In this document: one piece after another, positions 11,401 through 23,271 of the stretch
How positions within the stretch are numbered: the stretch's first letter is position 1
Layout of the letters: every line of letters begins with the position of its first letter
Assembly: GCA_014526335.1 (NCBI GenBank)
Contig: JACTAT010000052.1
Coordinates: 3,970,504-4,034,503, forward strand
Length of the DNA: 64,000 nucleotides
Source of the DNA: Chrysaora quinquecirrha
Lineage: Eukaryota > Cnidaria > Scyphozoa > Semaeostomeae > Pelagiidae
Direction: 5' to 3'
Made by a program: the position numbers and the translations under genes
The notes under the pieces: model-generated
Seen by the model: only the letters and a program-made list of their open reading frames with translations
Told to the model about the DNA's origin: nothing
Databases searched by the model: none

Positions 11401-14400
11401 CAAGGTTTCGTGTAGCCTACGTGTAGACTCAAGTGACGTTTGCTTCCAGACGAACTGAAATTTCATAAGTTTTTTGGCCAATAGACGAACTCCCCCTCTT
11501 CTTCTACTGGGAGAAAACTTGGAAATGTCACACCAATTGAGTCTGCATGCAGGCTTGGTTTTGTGTAAATCTTACTGTTAGCATTAAATTCTGTGAAAAG
11601 ATGGTTAATTAAGAATAAAAACCGTTTGTTCTTCAATACTAATTTTCTTATCTTTTTGTTTTAGATCTGTTTGTTCCAGTAACGAAAAATGATCGTACTG
11701 TTTTTCAAGTCTGGAAAACCAAAGTAAGATACACGACTTTATTTTAATACGAGCGACATAGCCTAAAATGTTGCTCAAAGTAGCTAAACTCTTCACCTTT
11801 CCAGCCTGGTGATTAGTTATGGATTGTGTAACAAAGCCGATTTTGAAACACGGAGGTTTGGTAGCTATAGAGTTGCAGCGTGTGTCACTAGATGGGTATT
11901 CCATAAAGAATACCCATACCCCGCGTTCTAATTTTATCGGAACGATGGCCTCCTTTTTTATTAGATTTGTGGAAAGCGGTCTCAACGAGACTTTAGCGAA
12001 AGACCAACTGAAGCCCAAGACTGGCTGGTTAATGATTCCGACGGCTTGAACCACATCACCAAAAATTACGTGTGCATCATTTTCGTCGTAGGGGAAGCTG
12101 TTTCAAAGCGAATCAGATGTGACTGAGATTGAATTACCAGTGGAAGTACAAAATCCAAACTGGGACAAGTTTCATTTGGAGATATGGGTAGGCCTAATCC
12201 TTCTACTACACATATCATATCTTAGGCACTGACTAAGTGATCAAGCATTGTTGGTCAGGTTTGCTGTACAAGTATTGTTTGAACTAGTTGGTAAGGAAAC
12301 CACTAATAGCTCGTACTCTCAAGAGAGTGAGCTAATAAAAACCAACTTATATAGATATCCTAATACAGCAAAACTATAATATTTAAAATTAACAGCATAA
12401 TTTACAATTGCATCCTTCCCAAGACCATGTTTTGACTTTTTTGCAAAAGGAAGCGACTGACTCATTGGCTGCTTGAACAATATCTGTTTTCTGTTTTCAA
12501 ATACAATTGTTCAAGCAGCCAATCAAATTCCGAATTGACCAAGGCAACTCTGGTGTCGAATATAGATAGCAAAGTTCTACACAGAGTCCGATTCACCTTG
12601 GGGAAAACGTTGGACAATGGTGTACTGTACCTACTTCGTTTCTAAATATGTTTCTCAAAACGATCATATCAAATTTGATTCCTGTAAATGTTTTATATTT
12701 AACTCTTATTTATAATGTACAATTGTATTGATCACTAGATGCTGATGGTAAAATCGATATAGTCTTGCCAGTCTGTTTTAACACTCGTTGCATATTATCA
12801 GCTGTTTACTTGTATAGCAAAGGATCGGTGAGTTTTTCTTCCATCTTTACAAATTTTGTAAATTTATTCAGGTTTTATAATATGCATCTTCTCTTAGCAG
12901 CTCACAGTTATTCTTCACAAGTAGCTTATAATAACTGCAAAGCTATGCTATACTAGGATTATTATGGACGTTTGTTGGCTTAAAAACAGATACGTGTTGG
13001 ATAAAACGCTTGTTTAAAGCCGCATGAAAGGCCCTGGCCGAACGATTATAGATTTATTGTCAAATATTTGAAATTTGCTTATCAAGCAATGTTTAAACGT
13101 CTGTCCGCGTCAGAAAACATTGCTTAACAAGCATAATTTGCTTAGTTACACTTTTTTTTAATAAGCAACCGCTCAATAAGCAACTAGGGCTGAACTGACC
13201 TTAAAATTTTAAGCAACTTGAGGGCTCAATTGAATTCTGTAAGCAACTAAGCTTAAGAAGTCAAACAACCAAGCTTATACGCTTTCTTGTTGTTAGGAAA
13301 TTTTTTGCTTTGCATGTTGAAGTTCTTTAGCTAACGTTTTTCCACTTACTGTCTCCCAAAAGTCGTGTTATAGGCCTAACAGTTGACGATTTTGACCCGC
13401 AAAGTCAGGGGTGGTTGTTAGGTAAAAAAGGTTAAGCAACTTTTAAGCAACTTTGAGGGCTGAAATTTCTAAAATATTAAGCAACTTTGAGGGCTGGACA
13501 AAAGTCAAGTTGCTTATTAAAAAAAAAGTGTATGCTTTTGGAAGAATTCAAAAACGTGTTTTGCATGATGCTAGAAGTGCATAGTAGCCAAACAGTAAAG
13601 CATGTATCTGATATGCAAACTTCAAAGGTGTCACTCAAACAATGTTTGATCGTTTGGCCTAGGACTTTTCGACTTTGCCTATAGTAGTGTTAGAGTTTGA
13701 TATTGGATAAAGCTTAACCAGCGGGGAATTCTAAGAATTCAGACTAGAGTTCTTTATATTATCTTGAATTTATCTAACTTTCTTGGTTTGTTATTCGGCT
13801 CCACACCTCTTTCCTCCTCACATGAAAACATTTTCCGATTATTTGGCGAGTTAATAGAACTCTTTCTTTCGTTATCGAGATATAGTTCCATTGTCATCCC
13901 TGTCATAAAGGAGCGAAGGGAATGGGAGAGTCTCAGGAAAACTAAATTTAACTAGTAAAATAACTATAGAATATTTGAAAAAATTGAGGCCTAAACTCAT
14001 TGTAAATCACTGTAAGTGATAGATTACTCGATTCGTGCAAACATGCAAGCAGCCTAGTTGTTTGCCTGCTTGTATTGTTAACTACTTTACTTCCTAAATA
14101 ATGTAGCAGGGTTTTTTCACTATTTCAATTTCTAATGTTTTGAAGCAGGCAAAATTGCTTCATTATTATCTGTTTCTCATATTCTTCTTCTTACTATTTC
14201 GTTTCAGTGGAGTAAACTTCTTGCAACTGATCCTGGGAAACCAACATGGCGATTTCCAGAAGGAGATTTCATGCAATCAGATCTTTTAAATTTTCCTCCT
14301 GTCGTCAGAATAGGTAACTTCTATATTTATTATAAGAACTTCCAAATTACACAATGACTTGTGTATCGAGTCTAATGCTTAGGGAAGAGTTTTCTGACAA

Positions 14401-17400
14401 AACCTTTTCAAATGAATGGTTTTCCTTTGGCAATAGCGAATTATTTCGTTTCAAACTTTAGTAATCCTTTCTAATTTCTTTTTGTTTTCTATACATACAG
14501 TGCCATTCATTTCTTTGTGTTTTTAATTTTCTACTTTTCTTCTTCCAGGTGACTTCAACATGGATGGCTATCCTGATGCTGTAACTGTGTTTGAAGGAAA
14601 AGGGTATTTCTTTAATCTACTTAATTCCTAGGGCCTGGCCCATAGAAATGGCCTGGCCAAACGATCAAGCATTGTTTATCAAATATCTGAAATTCACTCA
14701 TCAAACAATGTTTGGAAGTCTCTCTGCCACGTCACAAAACATTGCTTGACAAACAACGATAAACAAAACTTATTTCCCCGTGTTTTTGTAAAGGTTCAGA
14801 AGCATTTTTTTGCTTGATGCAAGCCACAAATGTTTGACGAGTATTGTTTTCGGAAGTGGCCAAACGGTAAAACATTGTTAATGATGAGCGAATTTCTAAT
14901 GTTTCACAAACAGTGTTTGAGCGTTTTGTCTGGGCTTTACAAGAGACCCTGATATGAAGGATATTGATATTTACATTAGAATAAACACGTACTAATCTGA
15001 TGCTTTATAATTTTTGTAATTTCAAAGTTGACTTAGAAGTTTGCATATTACTTATATTCAGCCTTGTGTTGATTTTCTTTGCACCATGAAGAACAGAACT
15101 TTCAAAACGTTATAATAAAACATGTTTGTTAACATTCTCCTGCTCTCAGAATTAAGAAATCAAAATTTTCAGTCTACTTTTCTGAAATGAATTTGTTACT
15201 AAATATAAATATCAATCTTTCTATTAAAGGAATCGTCGCATAGCTTTTCTACTAGAAAATGTTCCCTGCAACAGTAGACCGGAAATCATGTGCACTGGAT
15301 CAAGAGCTCTTGCTATCAAGAAAGAGATTCACGTAAGTTTCTGTATATTTGAAACTTTTCAGCAACCTCGTATCGGCTTTGCCTATTCGCAATTTGATTG
15401 GCTGTTCAAACAATTAAAATTTTAAAATTTCACACCAAAATAGGCCGAAAACTATGTAAAAAACATCTATAAAAACCAAAAAATAATGCTACATGAGATA
15501 TTTTATCTTGCCTTGCAGTTATCAATGAAATTCTTTGCATTTGCTTTGCACATCTGCTTTCGGAATCTACATCTTGTTTTTACGCCTAGGCCAAAATTGC
15601 CAGTATTTTGGCAGATTTTGTGGCCGGTACCAGGGCCAAAATCGATTTGATGGTTGAGATTCGAGGAAAATCGATTTGGGGCCTGGGGATGAGGTTGATT
15701 CGCATATGATTTAACGTACATTAAGCCGATTTTATGATTTGTTGGTATCACTTTTGAGTTGAATTGCTGGACGCTTAGGCCATTATAATTTGTGGAAAAA
15801 TCCCAGTTACTATGACATTCGTTTTCACAGTACTCACCAAGATCTTATATTGTCGGTATAGCCAGCTGTAGGCTCAAATTGTTTCTTTTTAACAAGTTAT
15901 ACCTTAGGCGTGGTGTCATTGATATATCGCTGGCGTATCGCTGAGGTAAAAACAAGCTAGTTTCCAAGGAACTGTCATGTAAACTTATTTTGAAAATTCA
16001 GCAAGCGACTCCATGAAAACTAGGCTATTTAAATGGAAGTTCAAAACCATTTAGGCCCCCTTTCAAGTTACCTGTACTCTGTGCCTTGCATTGAAAAGGG
16101 CAAAGGACTATCGCTTGACATAATGGAAGAGAAGGGAGGACTAAAAGAGACTTATATGTTCCCCTAGTTAGGGTGTTAAAGAGGCATTTGTTAGTAACTT
16201 CCCTATCGTGTCTACTGTGATTTTTCTATTTGATCTGATTCTGTTTTGTCAGTTCTATTCCATATGCTTTGCATCGTTGTGATACTTCAGTAAGTTTAAA
16301 AAGCATTCTCATTAAAAAAAGCTGTTCATCTAGTAAGCGTTCAGTGAGCATTCATTGTCTTTTTCTTACAGCTACAAAAGGATGCGATTCTGATTGGATT
16401 CTTTGACATCTATGAGAATGTAAGAAGCTATACTTTGGTACTTTGCTATATTCACCTGTACTGAATGTTTAATAATACAGCAAGTTTTTTGTTTAGGGCG
16501 CCGAATAGATTAGGGGTCTATATTACAAGGATTTGGCATATTTTCATCTATAGGGACGTCTGCAAAGGGGCTTGTTGTGACGGGTATTATAAGACTAATG
16601 CAGAATATGTCAAAGTTACCTCGCTATTTGTTAAAAATTTGAAAGTATGTACTACAATTCAATTCAATTCAATTTCAACTATATATTCCAAAGGAAGGCG
16701 AAGACCTGTAGTAAATTTGAATGTAAACACACTGACGATACAAGCAATAGAGTTTCTTGCATCCATCAATAATTTTCTTGACGTTTACCCATTTAACAAA
16801 ATAAATTAAAATCGTAAGCTAAGAACGAAGCATTAACGCTGAGAAATTTAACGAATATGCTAAATAAGCACAGATTTGAGGTCTTTTTACAGCCAGTGAG
16901 AAGGAAATAACGTCGAAGGGAGAATAAAACGACTCAAAGTCCCTGTCTAAACGATAAAAAATTGTTTCTTAAACATTTAAAATTTGCTTGTCTTGTCAAA
17001 CAAATGTTTTACCGTTTATCTATAGCAAGTAAAAATGTTTTTGACTTTATCTAGAACATCGAACAACACATTTTGCTTATTTTTGCTTGTCAACGAATGT
17101 TTTGTGATTTCGCTCAACGTTCAAACATTGCTTGATGAGCAAATTTTAAATGTCTGACAATCAATGTTTGATCGTCTTGCCAGGGCCTGAGACACTAGAA
17201 AGACGGTAGAATAAAGAACAAAAATATATTCTATAGAAACAGATTCTAACAAGACATAAATCTGAGAAAAGATTAACTTTGTTTACATCTGTTCTTATTT
17301 TGTTTCAGGGTATTCTTGATTTTCTTGTCGTTACAAAATCAGAGAGTTTAAAATTCGGATTCACAATCAAGGCGTACAGAAATGACTTCAATACTGATAC

Positions 17401-20400
17401 ATCATTTCTCAAAATCACAGGTTAGTAATTGCATTTTATGTTTTACCACGTTTAACTGTTTGTTTTTGTTCTACTTATACGATTATTTGACGCTGGACAA
17501 AAAGGAAAAGGCGAATGGCTCGTAATTTTGTTGTACTGCCTGAGCAACACTTTTTACGTCAAGGCAAAGTTTGATAGAATAAAGAAGTTCAAATATATTC
17601 TTATTATAACCTATATTAGAAATGTGCACAGTACTGATAGTTTTTAAAGTTGTTTGGATTCTGGTAAGCGAAAGTTTCTTAAGAGTTTCTTAACGATTTC
17701 CATTTTTTTTCGATGCTTCAATCTTTATTTTCAGTTTTATCGGGAAGATGTTATAGAAAGTGCGTTTGCAAGAACATTGAAACGGTAAGAATGTTCCATG
17801 TATCCCATCCTTATGGAATTTCCAGCTGAAATTATTCATTCTGACAGACGTTTTGTTTATTTCCCTATTAAGTAGCTGTTGGTCTCAGTTAGAATCGTTC
17901 TCATTTGTGTGGAACATAGAGCCGCAAGAATTGACTCCATTAGCATAAATACCCATCTGAAGAAATCTGCACATGGATTGATGTTATTTTTTGAGCACCA
18001 AACAGCTCAAATTTACATCATTGTTACATCAGATTTAGCCTATGATTGGTTTGACAATTAATAACTTGGCGATGATTTGTTTGATCGAGTCCCATGGCTA
18101 CGCTACTGCTTGCAGACAGATAGCAAAACCCTTAATGCATCGTAAACCTTGCTTTACCAGTTATTTGGAACCAATCTTGAATGTAGATTTTCCACAGTCA
18201 AGGTTATCAAGTAAACACTGTCGTACGGAAGAACGTCCTTAGTGAAATTTGCGGGTGAGAAAGCGCCCTACGACTCTCTTGTTACCTTTCGTTATTTTTG
18301 TCTTTCATTATTTTCTATTGGTAATTTTTTTTAGCCATATGGAGCCAACCAGATTGGAGCAGTTACAGTGTATAAGACTACGTCGCCTAAAGGAAAGGCT
18401 CAAATTTGTGCAGGTAAATCAATATAACATACATATTTTTACATTTTTAATTAACATATCACTTCGATTTTAAAGTAAACGTCTGTAAATAAACGCTCGA
18501 ATAAACGCCTCCTCTACAGCTTGAATTATGTTCTGAATGCACACCCCCCTTTAATGCACCCTTCTTATTGACCACATAACACAACATCAGAATCAAATTT
18601 AGGACCTTTCGTAACTGATAAAAGAAAGATAATTTCAAAACAAACGCCTTTATATATTTTAAACGCCTCCCTCGAATACACCCCCCTCTAAATGCATATA
18701 TATTAAATAAACGCCCCCGGCTGTTAAATGATGAAATACGGTATACAGGTATATATTGTTTTAATTTTAAGTGTTTGTTGTGTTTCCCTTTGTAGCTGTT
18801 CTGCTTTCAAAATCAGCACATTTTGCATTGGAATTACCGTATATATTATTTGGTCTTGGTCGCTCACCCAACTTTGTCGAAAATGTTCACGTTGGGATCT
18901 CTCAAGGCTCAGGGAAGGTAAGCTTTTATACATCTTCGAAACTTAAAATAAAACGTGCTTCTTCAAAATCAACCTGCAAATAAACCAAAATTTCTGGTAA
19001 AGCCGCAAGAAACCTTAGTCCTGTCCAGGCAATTCGAAAACTTCCACGAATCAATAAACTTTCTGCCGAATTTTCTGCAGAACTTACGATCACGCATTCA
19101 CTTCTTTCTTGCGTTGCTGTCGCACGTTCAGCCGCTGCTGAAGACCGTGACAATGGAGTAAATAAGATTTCTGTGTGTTCTGTCGGAATATTAGAAAAAT
19201 TTTCATATACCAATCACCAACATAAAGTAATTAACAAGTATAGTTATAAAGAATTATTCGCTCTATTAGCTATATAGTAAAGATAAACAAGAAATGAAAA
19301 ATACGGACGACTTCTTTAAACGTTTCGATCCATGATCTTCATCAGTAACTGAGCTACTGATGATCACGGATCGAAACGTTTAAAAAAGGCGTCTATATTT
19401 TTTAATTTCTTCTTTATATTTTATATTGATTTAATTTGAGAGCTTATGTCTAATAGCTTAAAGATAAACAAATATCTTCATTTCAGGTTGACAGGACTCA
19501 TAGCTGGCCATCATTGATTCCAAATTCCCAAGTTATTGTTATACCATTTCCACCTGACAAACCGTCAGAGTAAGTCATGTTTCATGTACGTTTGTATTAT
19601 ACATATCCCATATCGTGTTGTGTAGTGCTTGTAATAAGCGTCCTTAAAAGTGTACTATGTTTTTATCAAATACGATTGCGTTTGATGCGGCGTTTTTAAG
19701 AAGGAAATGATTATTTAGGGCTAGTTGTTAAAAAGTATGGCAGTGTTGATTAGTTTTCAGACTAGCTTTATTCCTTGAAGAATGAAGCTAGTCTGAAAAC
19801 TCGATCATTTGTACCAGATTGGCCTTGACAGACACGACTCCTCTCGAAGACTTTTCGAAGGTTTCCCATTGCATTACGCGAGTGGCGATCTATCTTTGAG
19901 AAGTAAGTGCCAAAATGGACATGACCTGAACTGTCGCTTGAGCCCGTGGAGGTCTTCGGGAAGGAAAGGAGGGCTAACAGTGTGATGAAAGTAGCTATGA
20001 TTTAGAATAATGATGGTATGATTCATGACGTGTTTTGTTATAAGGGAAAATTGTTGAACATAAGCCAAGTGGTTCTCGTACGTCGCAAACCATTAGAGCG
20101 ACGGCCGGCGATGGTATTCGATCTGAGTGGGATAGGTAGGCATTCGCTATTATAAGCGACCATTTCAAGAAACAAAATTCTGCTTAATCGGCAGTGTTTG
20201 GCAATGGTTGGCGATGAAAAAAAGATGTGCTTATGAAAAAGATTATCAGACTACGACCTGCCTTGGTTACATGGGCTAATAACCTATTTTCGGTTTTGCA
20301 GAATTTTACTAATTATTATTCTGTTTTATTGATTGATGTTTGCAGATGGATGGCAAAGCTTTTAGTCACACCAAGTAAACTTCTATTACAAACTGGTGGA

Positions 20401-21528
20401 GTCTTAATTGGCACGTGTGTTTTTGTTGCTGGTCTTATTCTCGTATTATACATCAAAGAAAAGGTATTATACTATTTATTGTTGGTTGGTTAGAATATGT
20501 GAAATTATGGTACTTTTAATACAGTTATAGGTAGTACCGTTGAGAGGGTTGTCTGGCATGGGTAAAAGGGCCAAAGCAAGAAATAGGGAAGCCAAAGCCT
20601 GCATCGTTGACGGGTAAAGCAGTTTTTCGTTCCAAGCAATAAGGTTTAAGATTTGGTAGAATAGCATTGCTAATGGTGAAAATGACGGAGATGTTACATT
20701 AAGCTAACTCACTTGTTACTGTGGAACCTCTAACTGAAAGCAAAACTGTACCAAGATAATTGAGACATATATTTTTATCATCTTGTGTCATCTGTCTTGT
20801 ACAAACCTTTGCAACTATTATCAGTACTGTTTTCTATTACCTAATTACACGACATCAAAGCGATATATTAATAGCGCGATTTTGATTTCAACAACGTTTA
20901 TTTATTTCGCGTCAATTTGGGCACGGCGTTAATTGTGAAGACATTAGTTTGAAATGCTTCGTCAAAAGAAAATCCTAAGGACTTGGCTTTACTGTAGACG
21001 TGACAAAGAATAAAAAGCATAAAGAAAGAGATGAAAATTATCAACACATCCTACAAGCATAGGATTTCTATCATAGGAGCCAAATCATATAATTGTATAT
21101 ACAGTGTGTTAAATGGATGTATTTTGTTTTCTTTTCTTGTGCAACTTAGAGAAATCGAGGAGGAGGTAAACTTAGTATGAAAGTATGACACAATTCCGTC
21201 CTCGTTAATTAGTGTTCTTGGAACGTTGTTTTTTAGCCAATTCCCTTTAATTTGGTCCACATAAATTTCATTTGTGCTATTTACTGTATCGCTTTAATTT
21301 CGTGTAATAAGGTAGTTAATACCTATGGAAAGTACATCAAATACCTTTCAATCTTACCCAACAACTCAGCGCTTTCTTTTTTGGCTATGAACTGCTATTA
21401 ATCTTTAAATGTTACAAATGTTGTAAGCTTTTTCAAACAACCCACTGCATTGCTTCTGTTGCATTTCAGAGAGAAGATGAAAAGAGAAAAGGCAGGAGGC
21501 ACACAAGTTTCATTTTGATGCATTGTAA
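8486..21528 (+). CDS. ITFG1: T-cell immunomodulatory protein / integrin-alpha FG-GAP repeat-containing protein 1
   Basis: Exons: 8486-8696, 8842-8917, 9283-9434, 10051-10093, 10206-10279, 10697-10806, 11665-11723, 12092-12187, 12739-12827, 14208-14313, 14549-14603, 15230-15332, 16372-16419, 17309-17420, 17735-17784, 18335-18413, 18796-18917, 19487-19569, 20346-20463 and 21470-21528. The product has an N-terminal signal peptide, an FG-GAP beta-propeller with calcium-loop motifs ('DFDSDRDTD', 'DFDGDGCPD', 'DFNMDGYPD'), conserved 'LLENVPCN' and 'ALELPYILFGLGRS'-type segments, and a single transmembrane helix coded at 20346-20463. The short basic cytoplasmic tail ends 'RQEAHKFHFDAL', as in vertebrate ITFG1. 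The family is a type I surface glycoprotein, the secreted ectodomain of which is reported to modulate T cells in mammals; its cnidarian role is unknown. Oddities: one-base frameshifts at 10219-10222 and 21487-21490, and a junction 12187/12739 that is out of phase and lacks about eight conserved residues. Confidence 0.93.
9023..9115. repeat. Interstitial telomere-like (CCCTAA)n tract
   Basis: Perfect and near-perfect CCCTAA/TTAGGG hexamers, with variants CCCTAAAA and CCCTAC, run across about 90 bases in ITFG1 intron 2. TTAGGG is the usual animal telomere unit, so this is an interstitial telomere-like sequence, not a chromosome end, because genes continue on both sides. Confidence 0.75.
12464..12523. 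repeat. Perfect 18-bp inverted repeat
   Basis: The left arm 'attggctgcttgaacaat' (12464-12481) is exactly complementary to 12506-12523, with a 24-base loop. It lies in the ITFG1 intron that follows the 12092-12187 exon and is probably part of a degraded mobile element. Confidence 0.7.
13029..13662. mobile_element. Palindromic MITE, family P, copy 1 (interrupted)
   Basis: The ends are 'ggccctggccgaacgat' at the left and the inverse 'atgtttgatcgtttggcc' at the right. Inner inverted motifs such as 'aaacattgctt' are shared with every other family-P copy. It is split by a second element at 13147-13531. No transposase frame is present, so it is non-autonomous. It lies in an ITFG1 intron. Confidence 0.75.
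13147..13531. mobile_element. MITE nested inside the family-P element
   Basis: The left end 'acactttttttta' plus 'ataagcaac' is mirrored at the right end by 'gttgcttatt' plus 'aaaaaaaaagtgt'. Between them 'aagcaactttgagggct' is repeated several times. Related fragments occur at about 39732 and about 55617. Its position inside the family-P copy gives the insertion order. Confidence 0.7.
14650..14938. mobile_element. Palindromic MITE, family P, copy 2
   Basis: It starts 'ggcctggccaaacgatcaag' and ends with the inverse 'gtttgagcgttttgtctggg'. Internal 'cgtcacaaaacattgcttga' matches other copies. It lies in an ITFG1 intron. Confidence 0.72.
16941..17188. mobile_element. Palindromic MITE, family P, copy 3
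   Basis: The left end 'ccctgtctaaacgat' and right end 'gtttgatcgtcttgccaggg' are inverse copies. It has internal 'aacattgcttgatgagcaaa' and lies in the ITFG1 intron before the 17309 exon. Confidence 0.7.
18480..18725. repeat. 'aataaacgcccc' degenerate repeat
   Basis: Variants of 'aataaacgcc', 'acacccccct' and 'aaacgcctccc' recur through this ITFG1 intron segment. Similar C-rich 'aataagccccc' motifs are at 22400-22650, and inverted G-rich ones at 44150-44230. It has no coding frame. Confidence 0.5.
19314..19388. repeat. Long imperfect hairpin
   Basis: The arm 'aaacgtttcgatccatgatc' is followed by the near-exact inverse 'gatcacggatcgaaacgttt', with 'catcagtaac' and 'gctactgatg' pairing toward the loop. 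It lies in the ITFG1 intron and is probably a small palindromic repeat. Confidence 0.7.
19753..19800. repeat. 21-bp hairpin
   Basis: The left arm 'gttttcagactagctttatt' and right arm 'aatgaagctagtctgaaaac' pair with one mismatch around a loop of about six bases. It lies in an ITFG1 intron. Confidence 0.72.
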
Positions 21529-21840
21529 AAGAGGATTAAAGCTAGCCAGCTTCCATTGTCTGTAAGCTTTTAAAATTAAATGATGCTCAGCAGATAGAAA
21601 TATTGATGTAATATCCAGTGTTAGTTTGTATAGGCAAAAAGCATGATTTACCATCGCTCGAACATATTTTTGCCTTATGAAAAGCAGGAAAACTGACACT
21701 TGTTTTCCAAAAAAATGTGCAATAATAAAATGACTTTGATGTTTAAGTTAAATGAGTTTTAAATTGTGAAAATTAAGCAAAATTATTTATTATATACATG
21801 TCAGAATATAACTATATTTTTAGTTGATATTCTGGTTATC

Positions 21841-23000
21841 ATGTCAGTAAACTTCAAGAAGTTTCAGTTAAAAGAGTTTCTTGTCTTGATTCAAGAACTC
21901 TGTCTTTACATCACACCCCTTTCCTTCCTCCTTGTCTCATGGTTTAATTTCAAAGCATTACAACAAAGGGAACACTCCATTCTGCAAAGGTACGAGTCAC
22001 CTTTTTTTTTTAATTTATCTCAACCAAATTTTCAGTGAGCTATCTATTTCTTCTTTTCATCATTTGTACTTTTTTCATTTGTCTTTAGATAACCTTCTGC
22101 TTTTATTAAGATTTCATTTCCAAACCTTCTCACATCTGGAACCTAAAAATGGATTTGATGAAATCAATCAACAAAGGTATGTCATAATATTTTATTATGC
22201 ATCTACTGCTTTTCTGCCCCAACTCTCCCAATGATTGGTTCGATTTAGAACTCCTTTATGTCACATTCTCTCATTTCACTTCCCATAGTTGGTATCTGCG
22301 CTTATTACACCTGTTGCTGAAGGTATCACAGCATTCAGCTCTGGTTGGTCTACAACTTATTTGGCACTTTCAACAAGCATTGCAGGTAGTAGTGCTAAAG
22401 CCTCATATTGGCCCCCCTAAAATAAGCCCTTCCCTCAAATTAGCCTCCCCCACTCATTTTTAAGCCCCTTCCATGACATGTTGATTTTAGCCATTTCATA
22501 TCAGTACATTATTGAGTTATGACAGAGTAAACCATCAATTGAAGATAAATCATGCTTTTTGAATAATTTTCTAAGCTCTCCTCCATTTAAGCCTCCTAGA
22601 AAAAATAAGCCCCCTTCAAAAGAATAAAAAAGCCCCCCTGCAGGGCCAGGGCTAACTTGAGTATTTAAGGTATGTTATGTTTCAAATGTTACATGTACCA
22701 TATTTACCTGATATGTTTGTGATATATGTATTCCAAAAAGGCTTCCAGCTATAATACCAAACTGTTGAAAAAGTACAGCTGAGTTTGTGAAATTTATTGA
22801 CTTTTTGAATGAATGAAAGACCCCTCCCCCAATTTATTAATTTTCCTCCCTATATTTTTAATCTGAGCGATTTGTTGCACAGATAATTTTGACAGTTAAT
22901 TTATCAATTTTCTCTCAGGTCCTATAGTTGACATTTCAAAGATATTTATCAATGCTTACCGCAAGAGACACGGCTTTTGAAGCTGAACCCATCTTTGCTT
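21841..23000 (+). pseudogene. Unidentified multi-exon gene fragment
   Basis: Candidate exons are 21841-21989 (starting ATG), 22088-22181, 22291-22386 and from about 22929, each bounded by usual splice sites. The translation is leucine-rich and helical ('LLLLLRFHFQTFSHLEP', 'WYLRLLHLLLKVSQHSALVG', 'LTFQRYLSMLTARDTAFEAE'), which suggests an all-alpha solenoid and not a membrane protein. The last two junctions agree in phase; the first is off by one base, like other frameshifts in this window. No 3' continuation was found before MRPL38 begins, and no family is recognised. It could be a truncated duplicate, a small gene, or chance open frames. Confidence 0.35.
22395..22650. repeat. C-rich 'aataagccccc' repeat
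   Basis: The motifs 'aataagcccttccc', 'ttaagccccttcc', 'aataagcccccttc' and 'aaagcccccctgc' recur, interrupted by AT-rich sequence. This is the same style of repeat as at 18480-18725. Confidence 0.5.
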
Positions 23001-23099
23001 TATTCAAACTAAAAAAATTTCTAAAATTTGTTGTTGTTGTTTGCTCTCCATCATTCATAACCTTACATCAAGTAATACAACGGCAACAGCAAGCAGATT

Positions 23100-23190
23100 C
23101 TCTAGACTTATTACCTGAGTCCCCTGTTATCGCTCATGAGACCGAGGCCAACACTAAAATGAGATCGCTCAAACTGGAAAGTAGTTGTAG
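23100..23190. repeat. Dispersed repeat R, copy 1
   Basis: 'ttacctgagtcc', 'gttatcgctcat' and 'gagatcgctcaaactg' occur in this order and again at 36530-36625. An inverse version lies at about 40095-40190. It sits just upstream of the MRPL38 start codon. Confidence 0.6.
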
Positions 23191-23271
23191 CGGGGTGTTG
23201 GTGTGGTGGAGGAGCGGAAACTAACGACTCAAGCAATAAGTCTACAGATTCTCCTGCTCGTGGATGCAGTA

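Noticed and set aside
11605..12054. 149-codon minus-strand open frame
   Set aside because: It overlaps the ITFG1 exon at 11665-11723 on the opposite strand, and the rest shows no recognisable domain.
16465..16809. 114-codon open frame on the plus strand in an ITFG1 intron
   Set aside because: No family features, and it crosses repeat-like AT-rich sequence between two clear ITFG1 exons.
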